A DNA stretch of 64,000 bases from Fallopia convolvulus (GCA_964016875.1 OZ024733.1:5386984-5450983), one strand, 5' to 3'; counted from the stretch's first letter, positions 32,584 to 45,100 are shown. Translations and numbers: made by a program. The notes: generated by a model not told the origin, from the sequence alone.

Positions 32584-35500
32584 TTGCATAATGAAGTGAG
32601 AGAAAGTGGTCCCTGGTTCTTCAATAGTGCTTGTTCAACTCATATGACGGGAAGCTTTGAGTCATTCATCTCACTTCATCAACAAGAACGTAGCAACATC
32701 ACCTTCGGTAATAACAGTAAGGGACAAGTCATGGGTATTGGAAAGGTAAGAATTTCTAAGAACTTTTGTGTCAACAACTTCAGGTTTGTCAAAGGTCTTA
32801 GGTACAATATTCTAAGTGATTCCCAACTTTGTGCTAACAATCTCTATCAAGTTGTTTTTGATTCTCATGGATGTCAAGTAATTGATGTTAGCTCAAGTAA
32901 GACTCTTCTGAAGGGAACTTGTGAAAACAATCTTTATAAAGTTGCTCCTTGGCTCTTGAATGAAGAAAAGTTGTGTTTTCAAGTGATCGAAGACGTTGCC
33001 AACCTATGGCATAACAGATTTGGTCATGCGAGTCTACAGCTTATCAACAAACTTCACAATCAGGATTTGGTACGTGGACTACCTAAGATTGATCCAAACA
33101 AGTATGATATTTGTGAAGCTTGTGTGAAAGGGAAACGGGTTAGATCTTCATTTCAATCGAAAAAGGAGGTAAGTACATCTAAACCCTTAAAGTTAATTTA
33201 TATTGATCTTTGTGGACCTATGCGTATGAGAAGTCGAGGTGGTAATATATATGTTTATGTTATTGTTGAGGACTTTTCACGATATACTTGGGTGTTTTTC
33301 TTATCTTCTAAAGAACAGGTATTCGAAGAATTCAGTGCGGGGAGGAAGTTAACAGAGAAGGTGCTTGGCGTACCTTTGGTTTCAATCTGATCAGATCATG
33401 GCACAGAATTTGAAAATGCTTAGTTCTTGGACTTTTGCAAGAAAAATGGTGTAGGTCACTATTTTTTAGCCCCAAGAACTCCTCAACAAAGTGGTGTAGT
33501 TGAGAGAAAGAACCGAACTTTGGAGGACATGTTGAGAACTTTGTTAATCTCGAGTGGCCTACCAAGGAAATTCTGGGGAGAAGCTATCAATGCTGCTTGT
33601 TATCTACTAAACAGAGCTATGGTGTGTCCTCTACTTGGGAAGAGACCATATGAGCTGTTACGAGGAAGAAAACCCAACGTCGCCCACCTGCGTACGTTTG
33701 GTTGCAAATTTTTCTTGCATAATAATGGCAAAGATAATCTGGGTAAGATGGACACTAGGAGTGATGAAGGAACTTTCGTAGGCTATTCTCAGCATAGCAA
33801 AGTCTACAAAGTCTTCAACAAGCGAACTAGAAAAGTGGAAGAGAGTGTTCATGTTGTGTTTGATGAGAACACTATGGGAGGAAGCTCAATTGTCGACGGC
33901 GATGAAGGAGATCGGGGTTTTCATCTTTGTGATGAGTTAGAAGTTAGTGTTGTAGAATTCGTTCAAGTGCAAAAGGTTGTCGACCCAGAATAGGTGGATG
34001 ACCCGGATGACTCTGACATGCCAGCTCTAGAAGATATAGAAGAAGATGAAGATTTTGGTAGTGTTGAACCTGATCAAAGTGAAGAAGTTGCAGAGACTAA
34101 TAATTCCAACACCGAGCAGGGTCATGACAGTGAGGTGGTTGACCTCACTCAACTTCAGTTGAACTATCAGCAGAAAGATGCTCATTTAGTAACCAACATC
34201 ATCTCTGATTATTCAAAAGGGGTTCAAACACGTTCTTCACTTCAGAATTTCTGCGCATTCAACGCATTTCTCTCCATCATGGAACCTCAGAATGTGGATC
34301 AAGCCTTAAAGGATCCAGATTGGGTGTGTGCTATGCAAGAAGAACTTCATCAATTTGAGAGAAACAAGGTTTGGCACCTAGTTCCACGACCCAAAGACAG
34401 AACTGTGATTGGAACACATTGGGTATTCAGAAATAACCTTGATGATTCTGGAAATGTTGGGAGGAACAAAGGAAGACTTGTGGTTAAGGGATATAACCAA
34501 CAAGAAGGGATAGATTATGATGAGACATTTGCTCCTGTGGCTCGTCTAGAGGCAAATCGCCTCTTGATTGCTTATTCGGCTCATCATGGATTCAAGCTTC
34601 AACAAATGGATGTTAAGACTGCCTTTCTGAATGGCTTTCTTAAGGAAGAAGTTTTTTTAGAACAAACTCTAGGTTTCGAAGACGTCACTAACCCAGATCT
34701 TGTTTTCAAACTCGACAAAACACTTTACGAGTTGAAGCAAGCTCCACGAGATTGGTATGACAGGCTCTCTCAATTCTTGCTACAGCATGGATATGTTTGA
34801 GGACAAGTGGATAAAACTCTTTTTCTTCTCAAAGAGGGAAAGCACACTCTGGTTGTGCAAGTCTACGTTGACGACATCATCTTTTGTTCTACAAATGATA
34901 AGCTAGTAAAGAAGTTTGCCTACCTCATGGCCAGTGAATTTGAAATGAATATGGTTGGTGAACTTAAGTTCTTCTTAGGACTTCAAGTTGTTCAAGGAAA
35001 TGAGGGTACAAGAGTGCATCAACAAAAGTACCTCAGGGAGTGTGTCAAGAAATTTGGAATGGATAACTCAAAATCCTTTGATACACCCATCTCCCACACT
35101 ACTTCTCTAGTAAAAGATGAGAACGAGAAAAAGGTTGACCAGACTTTGTATCGAGGTATTATAGGTTCTCAACTATACCTCACGAAAAGCAGACCAACCA
35201 TTATGTTCAGTGTATGCTTATGTGCTAGATTTCAGTCCGATCCAAGAGAATCTCATCTCAAAGTTGTTAAGAGAATCCTAAGGTATCTGAAATGTTCTAA
35301 TGATTTGTTCTTATGGTACCCAACCTCTTGTGACTATGATCTAGTCGGGTACACGTATGTTGATTTTGCTGGGAACAAACTTGATTGAAAGAGTACCTCC
35401 GGAATGGCTCAATTTCTTGGACCACGTCTTGTGTCATGGGGGTCCAAGAAGCACAATCCAGTTGCTCTCTCTACTACAGAAGCTGAGTACATCACCGATG

Positions 35501-35720
35501 TTGCGTGTTACACTCAACTTCTTTAGCTCAAGCAACAACTTCATGACTTTGGTTTGAAGTATGATGGTATACCCATTCTACGTGATAATACAACCTCAAT
35601 CAACATCTCAAAGAATCATGTAGAACACTCATGAACCAAGCATATCGAGATACGCCATCATTTTCATTTGTGATTGTGTTGAGAAAGGGTTGTTCTATTT
35701 ATGAATCAAAAGTTTTATGA
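32584..35720 (+). pseudogene. copia pol: protease-like, integrase, RT, RNase H
   Basis: WFFNSACSTHMTG stands where proteases have DSGCSxHMTG, so the catalytic Asp is lost. GAG-pre-integrase LWHNRFGHASLQLINKL and the integrase core IDLCGPM (Asp), SDHGTEFENA (Asp) and PQQSGVVERKNRTLEDM (Glu) follow. RT has WVFRNNLDDSGN, DVKTAFLNG and VYVDDIIF (catalytic YVDD). RNase H has STTEAEYI, and the end is TKHIEIRHHF. In-frame stops are TGA 33388, TAG 33421, TAG 33991, TGA 34798, TGA 35386, TAG 35524 and TGA 35632. Reading continues in the same frame after each, with no frameshift until a 1-base shift near 35665. The family consensus at six of these sites is Arg, Gln or Trp. Confidence 0.9.
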
Positions 35721-36443
35721 TCTTGAGGTGTTAAATTTAAATGCTTCCTTGTTATATACTCATGAACCATGCATATCATTATGTCTTCATTATTTGCTTC
35801 TTGAGTTATGTCATAAGTACATTTTGAAACCATTATTTGAGCCCAAAAGAGTCAAAACCCGATGTTCCTAACCCTCATTACAAGCACAAATGACGGTTGA
35901 CTCTATAGCCTACCCAAGCCTGTCATGTTAGGGAGTCTCTATGAGCTTTTTCTTATATATATCTTGAAATAAACGGACACTTATCTACATGATTGACAAA
36001 TCCACATAAATTATTTCCCCTCGTTCTCTTTAGCACCCCTGTGCAAATCCCCAAAGAACCAGGCGTATTCTCTTTTCAATGGATGTTGGCAACTTGAGTG
36101 AGGTTCGTGACTGTGTATCACATGGGGAACGTTGTTTATCTGAAAGTTTTGCTGGTTAAGTGGTTGACTCAGAACAGGTTGAGAACGTCAATTTCAAAGT
36201 AAGACAAGAATCACCTTTTTCCAACGATATCTTTTCAAGTATTTGAAGATCTTTTTGCCAAAGGAAATTGCCTTTTCAGTTGCATTGATTAAAGATCTTG
36301 GGAAGATCTAGTTTCTATCACATCAACTCAGTTCCAACATAAATACGGAGAAATTTTTCACCCAAAAAGGTACGGTCTCTCTCTCCTGCTTTTCTCAATC
36401 TCTATGCAATCCTTCTCTCCCAAAGCTCAAACCTTTCTCATCA
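35721..36443 (+). other. Spacer between pol and the third ORF
   Basis: About 720 bases with no coding frame. The last 80 bases are CT-rich (ctctctctcctgcttttctc near 36370-36420), leader-like, directly before the ATG at 36444. A splice acceptor or internal promoter for the third ORF may lie here; none is certain. Confidence 0.5.
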
Positions 36444-38396
36444 ATGGCGTCAAACCCTAACCCTAACCCCTCATCCCCCATTTGTGGAACCGAAACTCCA
36501 CGAACCCTGGCCCTCAAGCTCGAGAAAGTGGTTGATCCACAAACCTTGGCTCTGCTTTTGGCCGCAATTTAGAACGCTAACAAGCCATCAAATCTCATGT
36601 TGCTCGAAGGCCCCCAAACAAACCAAACTCAAGAACCATGCCAATCCTCTCACAATCCCACTGAATCTCTCCCAAATCCTCAAGAAATCCTTCCCACTCA
36701 AGCCTCAACAGAAAATCTCCCTCAATCTCCACAAAAATCTCCACCCAATTCTCCAAGTCTCGTAGAGAAAGAGCAAGTCGAGACTGAATCTATGCTCGGA
36801 GTTGAGAGTTCCAAATCTCAACGCATGCAAGGAGATTTTGATTCTCTACATGAGGTCGTGCAGTCAATCGAGGCTATGGAGTCTCAAGAAAAAGTGTCAG
36901 AACCAGTCGCCGCGGAGAAGACGACTATTGTGCACTTGGCAGGAAACGACACTTAGGTCGATGACCCTGAACAGGTCGTTGACCCAAGCAAGGTGGTCGA
37001 CCCCATTAAAAATCCCTATTCTCCTCTCTTGCCTCTGAATATCGAAGGTCAAGATGATTCTGAACAAGGTACTCCTAGTGATCCCAAACTTTCTCTTTTG
37101 AAATTTGTTGCATCTTCGTCTAGGCCAAAAATAAAAGATGAAATTGTTATGCAACTCTTTCAATATGAGAAATCTGATGAGGAGGATGTTCAAATTACTA
37201 AGGAATTAAGGAAACCTATGACTAGGGGATCTAGTGCTAAGGTTACGGGTAAAAGAGGTAGAGAATCGACTCCCATGCATGTTGGATCTGAGGGTGGTGA
37301 CTCGGTTATGTCAAATAAAACTGTAAGGTCAAAGAAGAGTAAGAAGGCTCCCACTAGGTCATGTGGACGACTTGCTGCAAGTGGGAAGTCAAAGAAAATG
37401 AGTGTAGAGGTTAAGGGTGAAGGAACCAATATGGCTGAGAGAGAATTTGTCAAGGAACTCATCATGGACGATGAGTTCATCGAGTCAACTGGTTTGAAGG
37501 GATTTTATGAGTTATTTTCGGTGCAAGGCTGGGATCACTTGTTTCATAAAGAAGAAAGATTCAACCCTGGGTTGGTCAGAGAGTTCTACAGGTCGTTGAC
37601 TGTAGAAGACAGGGAGAAGACGACCATGGATCACTATGAGCTAAACGGTGAAAAGTTTACCATGTTGAGCATGGAGTTAGCCACTATTCTGAAAGTGCCG
37701 CACAAGGGTTTTGCTGAATACCATAGAGGTGCATGGCCTGAGGAAGTAGATTCAGCTGAGTTGCTGAAGCAGGTTACAAAGGTCGATGACATCGAAGGTG
37801 GCTCCTTTTCCACTAACTCGATGTGTGCTGAGAGGAAAGTTCTCTTCACCTGGGTAATCAACAACTTAATTCCCCAAGAGCAAAAGAGGAGCATTGCTAT
37901 GTTTCAAGACATTCTTGTCTTGGACAAAATCATTAAGAAGGAACCAATCAATCTTGCTTGCCTCCTGCTCCTTCACATGGAATCTGTCAAAGACAGCACC
38001 AGACATGCTCTACCTTACTGCTCTATTGTCAAGAAAGTGCTCCAGTATCATGAGGTTTATGAGGTTGAAGAAGAGGTGGAACACGTCCGTCACCTAAATT
38101 CAGACATCGTTCGCAAGATAGGGCACCAGTTGATGGATAATCAGTGGGTGTCAAGGGATACATGTAAGGATTTTATTTTTGATGATGAGATGGAAAATGC
38201 TGAGTTGGGCATCAATACTGAAGTAGGGGAAGGTTCGCATCTTGGTTCAATTATGAAGTTGTTGGTTGATATACAACGCTATAACTAGGAATTGCTTGAG
38301 AAGGTTGGACAACTCTTGCAAGGTCACACTGCGCTCAAGGGTGACGTTCATGACTTATCTGTTGCGCTTGATGACCTGTCTAAGTCCTTGACTTAG
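36444..38396 (+). pseudogene. Third ORF of the SIRE-like element, plant-transposon-protein-like
   Basis: ATG 36444 (MASNPNPNPSSPICGTETP) opens one frame running to TAG 38394, broken by in-frame TAGs at 36570, 36954 and 38286. The N-terminal third is Gln/Pro/Ser-rich. A VDDPEQVVDPSKVVDP motif surrounds the second stop, and a Lys-rich, nuclear-signal-like segment (SKKSKKAPTRS) follows. The conserved-looking core is GFYELFSVQGWDHLFHKEER...FYRSLTVEDRE, then LLLLHMESVKDS. The core resembles the domain called putative plant transposon protein, found in late ORFs of several retrotransposons. It is not a convincing envelope: I see no signal peptide or membrane anchor. The function in the family is unknown. 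Confidence 0.65.
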
Positions 38397-38796
38397 CTCG
38401 AGTGGCTGACATCCATTTTCCCTTTACTTTTCCTAGAACATCCACGTTCTCAAAAACATCTCTTCGGTTTTATATGTGTGGTTTTGCTTTCTCTGTTGCA
38501 TGTTTAAGACTATTTTGCTCTTGTTGTTGTGGTTTGCGTATGTACGTTGGAATAATTTCTTTATTTACCTTTGTTTGATTATCTCTTTGTGCATGATTAT
38601 TTAGAGTTAATTCTTTTTGATGATGACAAAATAGGGAAAGGCTTGGGGTAAATAAAATAAATGCGAAGATTTATACTGAATTACATGTGGGTTATCCAAC
38701 TTAGGGGAACTTTTGGCAAATTTGAAATTATTGCATATCTTGTTCAATATTTGGTCTTGCCATGCTTATACATGAAGAAAGGAGTTTGTCACCATC

Positions 38797-38809
38797 AAAA
38801 GGGGGAATT
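38797..38809 (+). promoter_or_regulatory. Polypurine tract of the SIRE-like element
   Basis: aaaagggggaatt ends directly at the TG of the 3' LTR. It would prime plus-strand DNA synthesis. Confidence 0.85.
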
Positions 38810-39588
38810 TGTTAGAAAAGCTGGAGCCTTTGATTTTGATGGTTCCAAATGTCTGTCACGTGAACGACCTCGAGTGTTTGAACAGAGTCACCAACGTTTG
38901 TCAGGTCGTCAACGTGAGTTGCAGGCAAATCTCAGAGATCTTGGAGACGCGTGAGATCTTTGAGGATTGGATAGTATAATCTTGTTTTAGGAATGGTCTC
39001 TTGTGGATTATACTGTTAGCCGATTATTGCCTTTACCCTAAGCCATATCTTATTGTATCTTGTTTTATGCTTAGGATGAGATTGTAAAGATAAGGAAAAT
39101 ATTTTCTTGCCATAACCGAATTGGAAGATAATATTCTCACTTATCTGACCTAGTTTTTGTTTATTTAATCTAAGGCTTTAGGTTAGACTACACATGAACT
39201 CATACTGCATTTTTTGTGTTAAGAAAGAAAACGATAGTTTGAGAGTTCGAGAGACGTAGGCTTTGTTAGATTGGTTATGTTGAGGGTTGTAGTTACTCGG
39301 TTCACAATGAGTTTTAGAGTGCTTGGGAAGTAGGTCTAGATCCAGGGTGTTCTTGTAAACAACTCAAAAAATCAATAAAGCAAGCTACGGCTTTTAATCC
39401 TTCCAAGCGAGAACTTGGAAGGTAGTGGTTTTCACACTTGATTGATAAAATTCATCGATCAAGTGTTTCCACTATAAAAAATCACTGTGTGCAAGTAAGT
39501 CTTTCTTGTAGTTTATTTCCGCTGCATTTACTTAAGAGGTCGACGACTTAGTTGAGGTCGGCGACCTAGACGTACTAACGCTCCTACA
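38810..39588 (+). repeat. 3' LTR of the SIRE-like element
   Basis: 779 bases, TGTTAG to CCTACA. It matches the 5' LTR along its length with scattered changes and short insertions (for example an extra ggttagactaca near 39181). Confidence 0.9.
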
Positions 39589-40583
39589 CTTTTTTGATAC
39601 CTTATCTATCTGTATGAATACAATAATTACATAGTTTTTGATGAAAATATTTACCATTAGTTTTGATGCCATGCAAAATAATTAAGATGTGCTTTTTTGT
39701 TATTTTAATATACATGTGATTAGTTTTAATACATACACATAATAACAAATATTTTTGTGCATCGGTTTCGCAACGTAAATGCATCAAAACGCTTATTGTG
39801 ATACAATTGATCAACAACCTTTTGTTTTACAAAAAAAATCATGCGATGTGCGACGAAGCTCATTTGGTGTGGCTTTGAACTAGCTGCTCACAAGTTGACA
39901 ACTTTAGTTACAAGACAGATTCTAGCTAGTGACGTTACCACATATCAAATACTTGTAGACAGACAATATAGCGAGGTTATAGGAAACGTGTCCACCATTT
40001 TCTCATTGTTCGTACCTATACCTATTGATTAATACAGATATTAGTTTCGAATCTGGCTGATTCTATTTTGGCCATTGTATTCGTACTACTAAATCAAATG
40101 AGTGGTGCACATGCCAACTTGTTAATTAAGGTGACGTCTATATTTACGCATACAAGTGGCGGATGCTCTATGGTTTGAGCAAATCTAATGCATGTTCAGC
40201 AGCATATTTTGACCCTTATTAACACACAATTTAATTGATCAGACAAAAATCACTATTCTAATAATTCTCAGGCAAACGGATCTCGACGTTTCGGGTACTC
40301 CATTTAAAGCTAGTCGTAAGGGTGTGTAGTCCTACCCGCTCATTGGCAAAGACAAGTTTTGGTGTAGGATCAAATATTTGTAGACATATTAAAAAATTGT
40401 AATTTCTTACTACTAAAATACATTTATTCATTGCTTTTTATATCACCCATTTATTTATAAATGTTACCTCTTTTTTTTTTGGTAGAATATAAAAAATTGG
40501 TGTAGAAGGTAATTAATTTAGTGGCAAATTTGAAAGAACATGTCTAATTTATCTAAAATGATATATGTTTTTATGAAAAAAAA
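39589..40583. other. AT-rich intergenic DNA, nothing recognised
   Basis: No ORF above 70 codons with any family likeness, no repeat structure and no element ends seen. Confidence 0.6.
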
Positions 40584-42757
40584 TCCATCTATCTATTACT
40601 AATAAGTAAACCGATAGCAATTTCTTCCACCACTTTGTGCCACGTCACCCTTATATTAAAATAATATTACTAATAACAAAAGCGATAGCAATTTCTGCCA
40701 CCACGTTACGCCACGTCACCCTTATATTAAAATAATAATTTAAAATATGTAATTAAATATAAAAATATTAACGAAAATAAGTGTACAAAAAAGTTATCCC
40801 TGAATAAATATAATGATAAAATAAATAAAAAAATAATGTTTGTATTGTACTAAAAATAATTTAAAATACATTATCTTTTAATATTTATAAATCTGACGAT
40901 CAACATAGATAAAAAATTGTCATAAAGATATTGTACACGATTTATACTATAGTCATAAATATTGTATGCGATTATATTTTCTTTATAATATTATTATGAA
41001 CTAAGAATAATATTAAAAAATATATCTACATATGATCAACATAGATGACAAAAAGATAGGCATAAAGATCACGTACGTATTGCACTTAAAATAATTTTTT
41101 ATTACTTTTCTACGCGATTACATTATCTTTATGATATTTATTATTTTGATCAATATAGATAAAAATTAGACATAAATATTTTATATGATTTATAATGTAG
41201 CCATATTATTGTACATGATTACATTATTTTTATAAAATTATTTTATACTAAAGTTAATTTAAAATGATTTTTGACATGTTTGTATATACATTATGTTAGA
41301 AGTTTTGAGTTTTGATGGTTCCAATAATTCAGTGACTTAGAAGTTGCATGTGAAGTCGGGGACTTAGCAAAGTCACTGACACGACCAGCTGACAGGAAAA
41401 CTATATTTGGAAGGAATGCGCAGATTGCGTTCGATTGTTTTCAAGAAAGCTGGGGCGTTTATTTATGGAGAAAATCATCACAAAAGAGTGCAAAAATATG
41501 AATAATATGCAACGATTCCCTTGCGAATCCACTTCTAAGCAGGCGAAGGTATTTTATATGTGCTTACATGGTATTTTAGAAAAGATTTGTAAAGATTGAG
41601 TGTCATTTCCCTAACCGAATGGGAAATGATATCACACGAGATCTCTCTTACTCTAGCTTAAATTCTTCAATGTTTAGGATAGAAGGTAAGACGTTGAGCA
41701 TAACTTGTAATCTTGTGAGAAAGAAAGAGAGAACTTGTGTGTGCGACTCGTGCATGTGGTGTGGTCGAGTGTTCTTAGGCATAACGTGAGATTGAGAGTT
41801 TAGGCACAAAGGTAGAGCGTAGTTCAAGGTTGTGTGATTCAACTTGTATACGGGAGAGTTTTGTAACACTCAAGAAATCAATATAGCGAGTCTAAGGACT
41901 CTTGAAATCCGACCAAGTGAGAAGCTTGGAAGGGAGTGGTTTTTCTGTATGTAAACTAGTAGGTTTACGAAGAGTTTCCACTATACATCACGTGTCATTT
42001 ACTTTTGGTAACGTTCTTCATGTTTGATAATTCTGCTGCATTATTACTCAAAGTCGACGACTCGCTTAAGTATTAACGATCCTACACATTAAAAAATTAT
42101 CCTGACATAAATATATCTACATGTTGTACTAAAATGTAATTTTAAATAATTTTAATTTACCATTTGTATATTAAAAAATCCATCTCTTAGTTATAACTAA
42201 AACGGTAGCAACTTTTGTCACCAAAGTGTCATTTCACCTTATATTAAAATAGTTAACTAACTATAATCCTATAATTAAGGATAATAAAAATATGAATAAT
42301 GTCTTAATAATCCATCCGATTAAATATATCTATATGACTTACAAAAAATTCACAAAAAGATTACGTATCAATTAAAAAAAAGTAATTTATTTATGTGTTG
42401 ACCAATAAATATGACACCTCTTCAAATAATTGTTTAATTAAAAAATAAAAAAATATTATCATTTTTTATTTATTTATGTAAAAGATTAAAAAAAACTTTG
42501 ATAATTCAAAAACTGCATTATCTTTTCCTTTTATCTATTTATGTAATTGATAAGTATTTACTCAAATTATATTTTCATAAAAATTTACATTATCTATTTT
42601 TAGTTGTCGTTTTTGTCTATGTAAATAATGGTACCAGAAATAATATTGTTTCCACATAAAATTTATTTAAAAAATTTAATTTTTATTAAAAATGATGATT
42701 ATTTACTTTAAATATTATGTTTTTTATGTAAAATCGTATTTTCAGGCAAGCCACTAG
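40584..42757 (+). mobile_element. Probable non-autonomous Helitron
   Basis: The left end reads A then TCCATCTATCTATTACTAATA; the right end reads ggcaagccaCTAG followed by T. That matches the Helitron pattern 5'-TC ... CTRR-3' inserted between A and T, with a short ggc-aa-gcc fold before CTAG. The first 150 bases contain two tandem copies of a gatagcaatttctnccaccac module, with a third diverged copy near 42200. No Rep/helicase gene. A solo LTR (41294-42086) is nested in it. The 3' hairpin is weak, so the call is tentative. Confidence 0.5.
41294..42086 (+). repeat. Solo LTR related to the SIRE-like element, TSD CATTA
   Basis: 793 bases, TGTTAGAAG to ATCCTACA, with CATTA on both sides (41289-41293 and 42087-42091). 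It shares the terminal sequences and the gtcgacgact motif with the LTRs at 24375 and 38810 but is clearly diverged in the middle, so it comes from a sister family. Confidence 0.9.
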
Positions 42758-43667
42758 TTTGTTTGAAAGCCTTTCTGCCGAGCGAATCTCCTTTTGCTTA
42801 AAAAAAGTTAAATTAAATTATCTTTTATTTATTTCTTTTTTATTTATGTAAATATTAATTATATTTTTATCAAATTTTAATTTAAATTTTTTTTTAGTAT
42901 AAGTATGTAAAAAAGTAAAGATAATATAAAAATTCATCATTTTTATTGAAAGTTCTAATTTTTAAAAATATTTTACATTTATATAAATAGAAAATACAAG
43001 ATAAATAAAAGAAGACAATGTATATTTGATCATGTTTTACTAGACCCGTCAATCGGGTTGGGTCGGGTGAACCATTTCGGGTTCTGCTTAAATCGTGTTT
43101 GGTTTCGTTATGGGTCACGGGTCAATCGAGTCGGGTTGTAGGGGGTTTTCAGTCAGGTCGTGTTGACCAACGTGTCTAAAATATCATAATTTATGATTAT
43201 TAAAATAATTTTTTAATTAAATAATAATATTTAATTATAATATATTATTTTTCATTTATTTTAATAATAAAATATATTAAATTTCAAAATCAATTTTAAA
43301 AATTCTATAAATATAATAAATCGGTCAACCCAACGGGTTTCGGGTTCAAATTTTCGGGTTTTGACCCTAAAATTATCGGGCAGTTCGGGTGGGGTTAGCG
43401 GGTTAGGTCAGCTGTTGACAACTCTTTGTTTTGTCAAAAAAGAGATTGAAAATTAATTCTAAATCTTTTATGAGATAATATAAAATTTAATTTTTAATCA
43501 TAATTTACATTTAAATAAATAAAAAAGGTAAAATAAAAAATAATTTAAAATTTATATTATTTAATTAATTAAATATAGTTTGTATCGTAATATATAAATA
43601 TTGTTTTAATAGCGCTACTTTACCTTATATTAAGAGTTCATTTAACTAAATAAATATCTTTATATAT
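42758..43667. other. AT-rich DNA with a GGGTCGGGT-rich patch
   Basis: No gene. A patch at 43036-43430 begins gacccgtcaatcgggttggg and ends cagctgttgacaactctt, with many cgggtt and gggtcggg words in both orientations. Such patches are common in plant hAT-type MITEs, but I could not fix the terminal repeats or a target duplication. Confidence 0.4.
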
Positions 43668-45100
43668 AAGAGTCCGGTTCAGGTACGAATGGGCGCCCAG
43701 GTGCGAAATAAGAAAGAACAGAAGCCGTTGGATCAAGAAAAATTAAAGGCGCTGATCATTTCACTTAAAAAGGGGAAAAAAACGGCACGAGCGAATTATT
43801 GGCGAATTATTCGCGTATTTTTGAAAAAAACGGAAATAGGACACGCGCCCAGATTGTTCATCAGTATTGTGGATTTGTTCATCAATAATGTGGATTTGTT
43901 CATCAAAACTGTGATTTTGTTCATCAAAACTGTGATTTTGTGCATAAATAAACTATTGCTTGTGCATCAAAAATCTATTGTTTTTACATAAAAAATGAAC
44001 AAATGTGTATCAAAATTACATGCAATATGTTCATCAACATTGTGATTTTGTTCATAAAAAAACGAAAATATTTGTTCATCGGTTTGTGCATATTTGTTCA
44101 TCAGTTTGTGCATATTTGTTCATTAGTAATATCAATTTGTTCACTGGTTTATGCATATTTGTTCATTGCCTTTTTCATATAATTGTTCATTACTAGATGC
44201 ATATTTGTTCACTAGTAACCTCAATTTGTTCATTACTATATGCATATTTGTTCATTAATAACATCAATTTGTTCATAGCTAAATAAGGCACAAGCACACC
44301 TAAAACATAAGGGTATAATAATGAACAAATAAGGTTATATCCATGAACAAATAAGGGTATATCCATGAACAAATAGGGTATATCAATGAACAAATAATGG
44401 TATACCAATTTGTTCATAGCTAAATAAGGCACAAGCACACATAAAACATAGGGTATAATAATGAACAAATAAGGTTATATCCATGAACAAATAAGGGTAT
44501 ATCCATGAACAAATAGGGTATATCAATGAACAAATAATGGTATACCAATGAACAAAAAAGAAGTATACTAATGAACAAATAATGGTATACCATGGGTATA
44601 TCAATGAACAAATAGGGGTATATCAATGAACAAATACGAGTATATCAATGAACAAATATGAGTATATCAAAACTAATTATATGTGCATAAAAAAACACAT
44701 AATATTGTATTCCTACACATAAATAAGGTTAAAAAATAAAAATAAAAATTAAAAAAGTTCGAAATCAATGAACAATGTTATCAAAAACTCAATGCACAAT
44801 TAGTTAGTATTGATGAACAATTGGTGAATATTGATGAACAAATCGCTATTTCTGATGAACAAACTGGGCGCGCCTCATAAAAACGTATTTTTCGAAAAAT
44901 TCGTGAATAATTCGGGAAAAATTCGTCCGTGTCGTATTTTATTGAAAAATACGCGAATAATACGGGAAAAATTCGCCCGTGCCGTATTTTATTTTTTTTA
45001 ATGAATGTTTAATCAGGGACGTTGATTTTTTGGAATGAACGATCGAGATTTATTCTTATTTCTCACCCAGGCGGCCATTCGCACGTGACTCTTTTTCTTA
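43668..45100. mobile_element. Non-autonomous DNA transposon with long TIRs
   Basis: The two ends are diverged inverted repeats of about 200 bases. agagtc, gcgaatgg, aaataag, cggcacgagcgaatt and ttattcgcgtattttt on the left match, in order, the reverse complement of the right end. The interior is a mesh of gaacaaat/atttgttc words in both orientations with no real ORF. A target duplication cannot be read because the flanks are tatata repeats. MULE-type is possible. Confidence 0.7.
44271..44552. repeat. 141-bp tandem duplication inside the long-TIR element
   Basis: gttcatagctaaataaggc starts at 44271 and again at 44412. The two units are near identical and themselves built of gaacaaataagggtatatcc sub-repeats. 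Confidence 0.85.

Larger units (their letters stand above)
24375..39588 (+). mobile_element. Ty1/copia retrotransposon, SIRE-like, with third ORF
   Basis: LTRs at 24375-25137 and 38810-39588 both start TGTTAGAAAAG and end CTCCTACA or ATCCTACA. The initiator-Met primer site TGGTATCAGAGC and a purine tract aaaagggggaatt lie just inside them. The flanking 5-mers CATTT and CTTTT are an imperfect TSD. Order: gag with two zinc knuckles, protease-like motif, integrase, RT, RNase H, then an extra ORF before the 3' LTR. Integrase before RT makes it copia. The late ORF and second zinc knuckle suggest the SIRE/Maximus lineage. A second element (26727-32165) is nested in gag. All genes carry in-frame stops. 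Confidence 0.9.

Noticed and set aside
24375..39588. Endogenous pararetrovirus or infectious env-bearing retrovirus
   Set aside because: LTRs, integrase-before-RT order and the YVDD RT mark it as copia. The late ORF has no envelope features, and movement or coat protein motifs are absent.
43036..43430. hAT-type MITE
   Set aside because: The GGGTCGGGT-rich patch is suggestive, but terminal repeats and an 8-bp duplication could not be matched.
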